A stretch of DNA of 64,000 bases from Zestosphaera sp. (GTDB lineage Archaea; Thermoproteota; Thermoprotei_A; Sulfolobales; NBVN01): positions 85,748 to 149,747 of the forward strand of contig JAWBSH010000001.1 in assembly GCA_038843015.1 (NCBI GenBank), in the 5' to 3' direction. The notes below the pieces were generated by a model, which was not told the DNA's origin, did no database searches, and saw only the letters and a list, made by a program, of their open reading frames with translations. A program made the translations under genes and the position numbers. Shown here one piece after another: positions 1-6,342 of this stretch. Within the stretch, counting starts at the first letter, position 1; every line of letters begins with the position of its first letter.

Positions 1-377
1 CTAGGCACGTGAGTGTGCCCATAGAGTATTATATCGTAGAAACCTGAGGTGCAGAGAGAATAAACGATCTTCTCTGTGAGTTTCTGGTCTTTAAAGCCGT
101 GCATTATGAATACTCTCCAACCATCTAAAACCTCTTCTAGAGGCTGGTCTGCTAGCTGTGGAGCAAGACTCTTTAACAAAGTCTTATCACCGTCGTTATT
201 TCCGAAAACTCCGAACAACTTAGGTGTAAAGTTAAGCAGTTCTCTTAAAGTAAAAGGTGAGGTAAAGTCTCCTAAAAATATTGTTAAATCATAATTTTCT
301 CTAAGTACTAAAGACTTTAGTTTTGTGAGAGTCTCCAAGTTGTCATGAATATCTGAAACTACTAATACTTTCGTCAC
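1..377 (-). CDS. Metallophosphoesterase, YfcE/MJ0936 type (3' end cut by window)
   Basis: Reading leftward from a GTG at 377, the protein begins TKVLVVSDIHDN, the first metal-binding motif (D-x-H) of calcineurin-like phosphoesterases. FLGDFTS (GD motif), FGNNDGDK (GNxD, the catalytic Asn-Asp) and, near the window edge, the metal-binding histidines in MHGF and YGHTH follow in the usual order. The family hydrolyses phosphodiester or phosphomonoester bonds with two metal ions; the physiological substrate is unknown. An in-frame stop lies just upstream of the GTG. The last residues fall outside the window, so the gene is partial here but does not look broken. Confidence 0.85.
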   Translation of the reverse strand, partial: MTKVLVVSDIHDNLETLTKLKSLVLRENYDLTIFLGDFTSPFTLRELLNFTPKLFGVFGNNDGDKTLLKSLAPQLADQPLEEVLDGWRVFIMHGFKDQKLTEKIVYSLCTSGFYDIILYGHTHVP

Positions 378-460
378 TGCTACTCACTCAACACATTAAT
401 TCTCAAGCCTTATAATTAAAAAATAATAAGTTGTGAGTTATTTACGGCGTATATAGCCTT

Positions 461-640
461 TTAAGCCGGGTAGTCTTCAGGAACCTTAGCTCTGAAGTAC
501 TTTCCAGTCTCTGGACTCTTAAAGAGTCCTATCTTGACTCCTTTCCTACCCTTAGGCGCTAGAGTCCATACCTTTTCAGGAACTAACTCTACTTCCTTCC
601 CTGTAGTTGAGTCCTTAATCTTAACGGGCTTCTTGCTCAT
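461..640 (-). CDS. creN7: Chromatin protein Cren7
   Basis: A 59-residue basic protein that matches Cren7 almost residue for residue in its core ([43 protein letters not shown] at the C-terminus). Cren7 is an abundant SH3-like beta-barrel protein of Crenarchaeota that binds the DNA minor groove, kinks and supercoils DNA, and is not sequence specific. I place the start at the ATG at 640 (SKKPVK). A GTG at 649 is in frame and would add three residues. It is a single gene with its own short leader and lies divergently from the aminotransferase. Confidence 0.95.
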   Translation of the reverse strand: MSKKPVKIKDSTTGKEVELVPEKVWTLAPKGRKGVKIGLFKSPETGKYFRAKVPEDYPA

Positions 641-888
641 GGTTATCACTTCATGAGTTAATGGATTAAACGCTACTTAAGCTTAACTTCAAACCTTCAT
701 CATATCATAGCTACATTTTTGATATAATGCTTTAGAATGTTTAAAGCATTGCTTTAGGCAACTTATAAATGATGCTCTCACGAGAACTTGATATCTATTG
801 TCTATTTTTACATGCTTGAATAAAGATTTATCTATCAGAATTCAAGACATATTCCCTAACATTCTTTTATACTCTCTCATATTTTATT
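641..888. other. Divergent intergenic region, Cren7 / aminotransferase
   Basis: About 250 bases without a gene. A TATA-like run at about 864-871 (CTTTTATAC) places a start site almost at the ATG at 889, which fits leaderless transcription of the aminotransferase. The AT-rich centre (about 700-790) shows no clear hairpin or RNA gene. An ATGATGA on the minus strand near 700 lacks a partner CTGA box. Confidence 0.4.
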
Positions 889-2049
889 ATGGTGTCTCTA
901 ATGGATGAGAGGTTTCTTTTGATGATTCCCGGACCTACGTTCTCTGAACAGAGTGTTTTGCTTAGCTTAGCTAGAGTTACTAGGTCTCACGTCTCAGTAG
1001 AGTTCGAGGACATCTTGAGAGAGTCTCTTGAGATGCTTAAGAAGATATTAAACACGGATGGTGAAGTGATTATAATGCCTGGAAGCGGGACTTTAGCTAT
1101 GGAGTTTTCTATAGCTAACTTCGTAGAACCGGGAAGTAGAGTGCTTAACTTAGTTAGCGGGTACTTCGGCGAATACTTTATTCAAGCAACTAGAGCTAGG
1201 GGAGGAGTATCAGTAGAGATTAAGTCACAGTTAGGACGGGGGTTTAGAGGTGACGGCATTCGAGAACTAGTAGAGAAGGAAAAGACTGATGTACTCACGG
1301 TACAGCACGTAGAGACCTCAACTGGAGTAGTTAATTATATTAGGGAGATAGGTGAGGAGTTAAAGGATTCTGATACTGTCTATATAGTTGACGCTGTCGC
1401 CTCATTAGGCGGTATGGAAATAAATATGAGAGAGTGGGGGATCGACGTAGTCTTCACAGGTTCTCAGAAGGCTCTTGCCGTGCCGCCAGGCCTAGCTATA
1501 GTAGGTTTGAGTAAGAGAGCAGTAGAATTAATAGAAGGCAAGAAGAAAGATTTATTCTTTTTTGATGGGCGTAAGTGGCTAGCCATGATGAGGAGTGTGA
1601 GAAACTACTTCTCCACAATGCCTGTTAACATGATTTACGCACTAAACGAGTCACTAAAGAAGATCTTGTCAGAGGGGTTAGAGAATAGGTATTTAAGACA
1701 TAAAGTGATTGCTGAGGCTATTAGGGGAGGATTAGAAGCTATGGGCTTAAATATAGTTGCGGAAAGAGAGTTCAGGTCAGACACTGTCACAGCAGTCTGG
1801 CTACCTGATAAGATAAAGTTTCAGGACCTAAGTAATGAGATGGCTAAACGTAATATAGTGATTGCTGGAGGCTTAAGTGAATTGGCAGGCAAGATCTTCA
1901 GGATAGGACACATGGGTGTAGTGAACCCTAACGACGCCATATCAACGATAGCCGCACTAGAAAGAAGTCTGCATAAGCTAAATTATCCTGTTAAATTGGG
2001 TAGCGGTGTCGAAGCAACGCAGCAAGTCCTCAGCAAATATAATTTCTGA
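889..2049 (+). CDS. Class V aminotransferase (alanine-glyoxylate / serine-pyruvate type)
   Basis: 386 residues with the layout of fold-type I, class V PLP aminotransferases such as AGXT and archaeal serine-pyruvate aminotransferase. N-terminal MIPGPT is the family's opening motif, MPGSGTLAME (63-72) contacts the cofactor phosphate, VDAVASLGG (168-175) carries the pyridine-binding Asp, and GSQKA has the Schiff-base lysine at K194. C-terminal KIFRIGHMG is also typical. Likely reactions are alanine:glyoxylate or serine:pyruvate transamination in glycine/serine metabolism; substrate cannot be fixed by sequence alone. ATG codons at 889 and 901 are both possible; the TATA position favours 889. It stands alone, followed by tRNA-Asn. 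Confidence 0.9.
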   Translation: MVSLMDERFLLMIPGPTFSEQSVLLSLARVTRSHVSVEFEDILRESLEMLKKILNTDGEVIIMPGSGTLAMEFSIANFVEPGSRVLNLVSGYFGEYFIQATRARGGVSVEIKSQLGRGFRGDGIRELVEKEKTDVLTVQHVETSTGVVNYIREIGEELKDSDTVYIVDAVASLGGMEINMREWGIDVVFTGSQKALAVPPGLAIVGLSKRAVELIEGKKKDLFFFDGRKWLAMMRSVRNYFSTMPVNMIYALNESLKKILSEGLENRYLRHKVIAEAIRGGLEAMGLNIVAEREFRSDTVTAVWLPDKIKFQDLSNEMAKRNIVIAGGLSELAGKIFRIGHMGVVNPNDAISTIAALERSLHKLNYPVKLGSGVEATQQVLSKYNF

Positions 2050-2119
2050 GACACACAAGCTCTAGAAGAAGTAGGCTTACATAATATTTTAAAACCCTCA
2101 TAATAAAACATTATTAGAC

Positions 2120-2193
2120 GCCGGGGTAGCTCAGCCGGGTAGAGCGCCGGGCTGTTAACCCGGTGGTCGGAGGTTCAAATCCTCCCCCCGGCG
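2120..2193 (+). tRNA. tRNA-Asn (GTT)
   Basis: Intronless cloverleaf. The acceptor GCCGGGG pairs with CCCCGGC, and the anticodon stem CCGGG/CCCGG encloses loop CTGTTAA with anticodon GTT. The T arm is GGAGG-TTCAAAT-CCTCC. The discriminator is G at 2193 and the 3' CCA is not fully encoded (CCT follows). It lies between the aminotransferase and the translin-like gene, in the same direction. Confidence 0.97.
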
Positions 2194-2544
2194 CCTCAAT
2201 AAACTGTTTCGAGTTTTGGTTTGTAGTGGTTGACAAAGATGGAAATATTTAGGAGTGTTTTCTGCGTAGGTTAATGCGTGTAGGTTGCTTAATAAGCGCA
2301 TGGTGACCTAGGAGTGCCCCTGAACGTCTCTAAGCCCGATGAAACCAACCCACATGAACTCATATTAGAGCTGAAACCAACCATATTATCTCTTTCTAGT
2401 TGTTAGTAGCGTGCAGTATTAGAGCTTAAGACTCTCTTAAGTCTCACACGTGTTGGCTTGACTACAGCATCCCTATTTCCTTGCTTTTGCAGAATACGTA
2501 ATGTTTATATGGGTTTCGCAGATGATGTCTGTGGTGTGGGTTTG
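2194..2544. other. Intergenic region with short direct repeats before the translin-like gene
   Basis: About 350 bases with no convincing gene. TGAAACCAACC occurs twice (2340-2350 and 2372-2382), about 32 bases apart, and TGCG(TG)TAGGTT occurs twice near 2260-2290. A TATA box lies at 2504-2510. Imperfect C/D-box-like motifs are present (about 2299-2375) but the spacing is wrong for a guide RNA. Confidence 0.35.
2504..2510 (+). promoter_or_regulatory. TATA box of the translin-like gene
   Basis: TTTATAT about 35-40 bases before the ATG at 2545 would place transcription start near 2533. This rules out the longer reading frame that begins at 2458, upstream of the TATA box. Confidence 0.55.
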
Positions 2545-3177
2545 ATGTCTTCCTGGACTACAGTAGTTGAGAGCATGTTGAGAGAGGAGAGTTCTAAGAT
2601 TAATGAGGTCTTAAGTCTTCGAGACTTAACACGTGAGAGCCTGATTAAGATAGGCCGTGAGATAGTGAGGAGTTCTGGCTACGTAATAACATACATTCAT
2701 TCCGGCATGTGGGAAGAAGCTGAGAAGAACTTGCGTGAGTTGAGAGAAGCTTATTCTAAGTTACGTGAGGTGCTTAGCAAGCACCCATGTTATGAATTCA
2801 CTAACATGGTAATTGATTACTTGAGTGAATATGCTGAAGCCGTAATCTTCTATAATCTCGTTAAGCACAGGAAGTTAGTCCTTTCTGAGGAGCTAGGTAT
2901 TGACTGCGTTCCCTACGTGCTAGGCTTGCTCGACGTCGTTGGTGAACTTAAGAGATTTGTTTTAACGCTACTCTCGACTAAGAGATCACTGTCTGAAGCT
3001 AACGAATTCTTTAAGTTGATGGAGATAATATACGAGCACCTCCGACACCTAGACTACCCGGATGCAATACTACCTAATGCGAGAAGGAAAATAGATGTAG
3101 CAAGAGGAGTGATAGAGTCACTAAGGTATTTACTGGTTGAAGTGTCATTTAAAGAACATTACTCAACACAAACATGA
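2545..3177 (+). CDS. Translin family protein
   Basis: 210 residues, almost entirely helical, with the archaeal translin signature near the C-terminus (RHLDYPDAILPNARRKIDVAR) and an N-terminal R-E-x-L-I-K-x-x-R-E-I-V-R-S type helix. Translins form ring-shaped octamers that bind single-stranded RNA or DNA; with TRAX-like partners some have RNase activity. No TRAX partner is seen in this window, so this could be a homo-oligomeric RNA-binding protein. The start at 2545 (SSWTTVVES) was chosen because a TATA box at 2504-2510 lies inside the longer frame. The function in archaea is not established. Confidence 0.75.
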   Translation: MSSWTTVVESMLREESSKINEVLSLRDLTRESLIKIGREIVRSSGYVITYIHSGMWEEAEKNLRELREAYSKLREVLSKHPCYEFTNMVIDYLSEYAEAVIFYNLVKHRKLVLSEELGIDCVPYVLGLLDVVGELKRFVLTLLSTKRSLSEANEFFKLMEIIYEHLRHLDYPDAILPNARRKIDVARGVIESLRYLLVEVSFKEHYSTQT

Positions 3178-3198
3178 AAAACTACGTATTAGACTCTA

Positions 3199-4569
3199 TT
3201 ACTTCTTCAAGACCCTGCCTACTGCCAACACAATGACGAATGCTAAGAGCCCTATTAAGGCTCCGAAAACTGAGTCGCCAACATATGGTTGCCCTATTAG
3301 CCTCCAGTAGACTCCAGCTATGCTACCACATACTATAGCTGCGAGGCCTGCCTCCTTAGTCACGTTCTTCAGTAAGATTCCTAAAACAAAAGGTGCGAAG
3401 GGCCCGGCTGATCTCAACATAAAAGCAAAAGTATTTATTGTTATTATGTCAAATCTTGTGAGAGCCGCTAATATCGCTAGCACCCCAACCACGACTACGC
3501 CTAATCTCGTTAGAATGAGTATCTCTCTGTCAGATGCGTTCTTCTTGATATATCTCTTCCATATATCTATTGCGAATATTGAGGAAGCACCCAGCATGTC
3601 TGAGTCAGCACTAGACATAGTTGCCGCCAGGATCGCGGCTAGAGCCACGCCTGCTATCACTTCAGGAGCATAATTTAGCATAGTCTTAGCGTATGCGTCG
3701 CTGGAGCTGATATTGGGCATAGTGCTTAAAGCAACCAAACCTATTATGGCCGGTACAAATGCGTAGAGGCCCATGAGAAGTCCTGACAGTATAGAACCCT
3801 TCAGAGCTACCTTCTCATCCTTAGAAGCTAGCGCTCTCGACACCATCTCAGCACCTGTGATGAACGTTATTATGTACATAAAGAATAAGCTTCCTATAGT
3901 ACTATAACCAGCTTTAAACAAGTCCATGCTTGAAGGAGGTAAGTTACTAACTATTGAGCTCCAGCCACCAGCACCAGCTATTACGAAAGGCAACGCTATT
4001 AACATACCTAAACTTATCATAAGAAATTGAATGAAATCCGTTAATACGTCAGCCCATAATCCTCCCAGTATAGTGTAGAGTATAGTTATTATTCCAGCCA
4101 GCAGTACGCCAGTTTCGAAAGAAAGACCAGTTAACGCGGCAAATATGGTTCCCGAAGCAAGTACTTGCGAGGCTGTCAAGGTAGATAAGGATATCATCTG
4201 GAGTATAGCTGTGATTATATGTGATGGAGCTCCAAACCTCCCTGAGATTACCTCAGGCAGGGTCCAGGCTCTAGTTCTCCTCATTAAGTAGAAAATATAG
4301 GTTACCGGTATCATCGCAAGAGCTGCTGTCATGATATACCAACCAGCCGATAATCCCCACCCCCCATAAGCGCGAGCAGCAACCCCTACAGTACTACCAC
4401 CTCCTATATTATTCGCCGCTAAAGATGCTGCCACGAGTAGCACACCAACTCTCCTACCAGCGAGCACTAAATCCTCTGCTGTCTTAATCCTGTACTTAGC
4501 AGCGTAAAAGCCGAGACTCAGCATAAAGGCCAGATATGCTATAACCACAATTAAAGCCCAGAAGTACAA
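3199..4569 (-). CDS. Sodium:solute symporter (SSS family)
   Basis: 456 residues with about 12-13 hydrophobic segments and the LeuT-fold features of the SSS family: N-terminal FMLSLGFYAAKYRIKTAEDLVLAGRRVG, the NNIGGGSTVG unwound-helix stretch of the first core helix, and GGLWADVLTDFIQF in the middle. The protein sits in the cytoplasmic membrane and would couple Na+ influx to uptake of an organic solute such as proline, pantothenate, a sugar or a short carboxylate. Substrate cannot be told from sequence. It is a lone gene with a TATA-like stretch near 4590-4600 and lies convergent to the translin-like gene, 21 bases away. Confidence 0.9.
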   Translation of the reverse strand: MYFWALIVVIAYLAFMLSLGFYAAKYRIKTAEDLVLAGRRVGVLLVAASLAANNIGGGSTVGVAARAYGGWGLSAGWYIMTAALAMIPVTYIFYLMRRTRAWTLPEVISGRFGAPSHIITAILQMISLSTLTASQVLASGTIFAALTGLSFETGVLLAGIITILYTILGGLWADVLTDFIQFLMISLGMLIALPFVIAGAGGWSSIVSNLPPSSMDLFKAGYSTIGSLFFMYIITFITGAEMVSRALASKDEKVALKGSILSGLLMGLYAFVPAIIGLVALSTMPNISSSDAYAKTMLNYAPEVIAGVALAAILAATMSSADSDMLGASSIFAIDIWKRYIKKNASDREILILTRLGVVVVGVLAILAALTRFDIITINTFAFMLRSAGPFAPFVLGILLKNVTKEAGLAAIVCGSIAGVYWRLIGQPYVGDSVFGALIGLLAFVIVLAVGRVLKK

Positions 4570-4711
4570 AGTTAAGTCACCCTAGTAGTTCTAGGACTTA
4601 AAAATTATTAACATGAATTTATGTGTACGAATTAAGCATTAATGAATATTGTTCTTTACTAACACGCGCTACGTTTATTATCTTTGGTTAAAGCGTTTTA
4701 ATTGTTTGTGG

Positions 4712-4826
4712 TCCCCCGGGAGGGATTCGAACCCCCGACCCCCCGGTCCCTGCCGGAGGGCTTATTTGGTTCTGTACCCTCCGGGGCTGACTACAGCCGG
4801 GTGCTCTACCGCTGAGCTACCGGGGG
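4712..4826 (-). tRNA. tRNA-Tyr (GTA) with 43-nt intron
   Basis: Acceptor CCCCCGG pairs with CCGGGGG, giving the C1-G72 pair and A73 discriminator expected of archaeal tRNA-Tyr. A CCA is encoded at 4709-4711. The anticodon stem CCCGG/CCGGG encloses CTGTAG-A once the intron at 4748-4790 is removed after position 37, giving anticodon GTA. The T arm is GGGGG-TTCGAAT-CCCTC. The intron can form a GC-rich internal stem (CCGGAGGG with CCCTCCGG) as needed for a bulge-helix-bulge splice motif. Confidence 0.95.
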
Positions 4827-4967
4827 ACCCAATATTTACAAGCTTTAGGGAGATTAAAAAGGTTTTCCGCGTTACTGCAATATGAGGGTGTGTTCTTAAA
4901 TACTTACATGAATTCTAGTTATTATTAGGGGACTATTATATTTAGGTGGAGATCTAGAGAACCTAAG

Positions 4968-5462
4968 TTGAATTTGAGGAATGTCGGTAAGTTTATAACT
5001 GACTTGAAGCAACTTCATAAGAAAGTATTCTTTTACAGGTCTAGAGTTCAGGAGAACATAAATAGGCTTCAGAATAGGCTTGCTCAAGTTGAAGAGCCTT
5101 TACTGAAGAATGAGATAATACGAAACATAAAGATTTACGAGAATCTTTATAGGTCGCTCGTTAAGGTTGAGGCGTTATTGGAAGTCCTCGTAATCAAGTT
5201 AGAGACTATTGGATTCATCAATGTCACGACTAACGACATCCTAGTAGTTAAGGAGGTTCTGAATAGTATGGTGGGAGACGTTAGAGAAATTCCAGATCTT
5301 TCAGTAGTTCTTGACGACCTAGTAGATAGAGCAAACGATATCCTCGATACTTTCCCAGAATCAAGGAGTGTTCTCCTCCCCAGCGTAGAAGAGACTAAGA
5401 AGATTATTTCAGAAGCTGAAGTCATAGCTAAAGAGAAACTAAAAGAGCTTACTACGTATTAA
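4968..5462 (+). CDS. CdvB/ESCRT-III-like (Snf7-type) helical protein, probable
   Basis: 164 residues, strongly helical and charged, with an N-terminal basic helical hairpin (KQLHKKVFFYRSRVQENINRL) and a later acidic helix, the order seen in archaeal Snf7/CdvB paralogues that polymerise during cell division or vesicle formation. No MIM2 or winged-helix tail is obvious. A TTG at 4968 lies about 26 bases after a TATA-like TATTATATT (4936-4944), so a leaderless transcript would start on it. The frame stays open upstream to 4929 with only ATT/ATA codons as alternatives (residues FRWRSREPK). The 3' end overlaps the convergent phosphoribosyltransferase by four bases. Family assignment is by pattern and is moderate. 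Confidence 0.5.
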   Translation: MNLRNVGKFITDLKQLHKKVFFYRSRVQENINRLQNRLAQVEEPLLKNEIIRNIKIYENLYRSLVKVEALLEVLVIKLETIGFINVTTNDILVVKEVLNSMVGDVREIPDLSVVLDDLVDRANDILDTFPESRSVLLPSVEETKKIISEAEVIAKEKLKELTTY

Positions 5463-6130
5463 GTAGTTAGTACGTAGTATCCTCCCTCAACCCTCAGAAC
5501 TTTATTCTTAAGGAACCACTCAATAGCGTCTCTGTAGTACTCCTCCCCCACATCTATCTCATACCACTCCCTAAACTTACTTACTAGTTCTTGGAAAGTC
5601 CAAGACTTCTTGTACTTCCCTTCCTCGTTTAAAATCCTCTTAAGGAACTGGTAAGTGTCTTCTAGTCTAGTCCAGGGGTACTGGAACCATATCCACTCAC
5701 GAACCTCTATGCTGTAGTAATCTGGCTTGAATTTGGCGACAGGAGATATCCACTGAAGTACTGCAACCCTCACATCACTTACGTTCCAGTTCTTACGTAT
5801 GAATTCTTTAGCTAATAGTACTGAGTCGCCAGTATCCACAATATCATCGACTATCAAAACCTTACTGTTGCTTAAGTCTAGCTTGTAGGGGTACTTAATG
5901 ACTGCTTTCTCCTCAGCTTTAGCTGCTTCAGTCCAGTGCTGTGACTGAATAGAAATGAGATTTTCAATCATTAAGAAATCGCAGACGAGCCTTGCCGGGA
6001 CGAAACCTCCCCTAGCTATAGCTACTACAACGTCAGGTCTATAATTAGATTCCTCAATTCTCTTTGATAAGTCACGCGCCCAACTTACTATCTCCTCCCA
6101 CGAGACTAGCTTAGTCTTGACTTTAGGCAT
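5459..6130 (-). CDS. Purine-type phosphoribosyltransferase (xanthine/hypoxanthine PRTase family)
   Basis: 223 residues from the ATG at 6130. The PRPP-binding loop VLIVDDIVDTGDS is at 91-103, preceded by VVVAIARGGFVPARL (the second PRPP contact) at 34-48, the class I PRTase order. The C-terminal 60 residues form an added helical domain found in archaeal Gpt-like enzymes. Expected reaction: a purine base plus PRPP gives nucleoside monophosphate plus pyrophosphate (salvage), in the cytoplasm. Which base is used cannot be read from sequence. Two in-frame upstream codons are possible but the PKVKTK start follows a good leader. Confidence 0.85.
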   Translation of the reverse strand: MPKVKTKLVSWEEIVSWARDLSKRIEESNYRPDVVVAIARGGFVPARLVCDFLMIENLISIQSQHWTEAAKAEEKAVIKYPYKLDLSNSKVLIVDDIVDTGDSVLLAKEFIRKNWNVSDVRVAVLQWISPVAKFKPDYYSIEVREWIWFQYPWTRLEDTYQFLKRILNEEGKYKKSWTFQELVSKFREWYEIDVGEEYYRDAIEWFLKNKVLRVEGGYYVLTT

Positions 6131-6342
6131 TAAACACCCCAATACTATATCTTATAGTAAGCAGTATTAAAACCTGAATGACCTGCTTACTTCGTAGAAG
6201 TTAACATAAACGTGTGTAATAGGATTATGCACGTGAGAACGTATTTTATGTAGTACGTGCAATATCTTCCTCGCTTGCTAGCGAAGCACGAAAACTCAGC
6301 TATTCGCTTAAAATATTAAGACTTATTAAGACCTAGAGTAAG
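6131..6342. other. Leader region before ileS with two short hairpins
   Basis: No gene seen. TGCACGT (6228-6234) pairs with ACGTGCA (6255-6261), and TCGCT (6271-6275) pairs with AGCGA (6280-6284). A TATA-like AAAATATTAAG near 6310-6320 would start transcription at about 6340, so these hairpins lie upstream of the ileS transcript and are not a leader element of it. Confidence 0.3.

Noticed and set aside
2299..2375. Possible C/D box sRNA upstream of the translin-like gene (ATGGTGA, CTGA, CGATGAA, CTGA)
   Set aside because: Two of the boxes carry mismatches at fixed positions and the C'-to-D distance is about 27 bases with a D'-C' gap of 13, outside normal guide spacing.
3320..3673. Plus-strand frame of 117 codons
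   Set aside because: It lies wholly inside the symporter gene on the other strand, which has clear family motifs.
6180..6300. Riboswitch-like leader before ileS
   Set aside because: The TATA box lies downstream of the hairpins, so they would not be transcribed with ileS.
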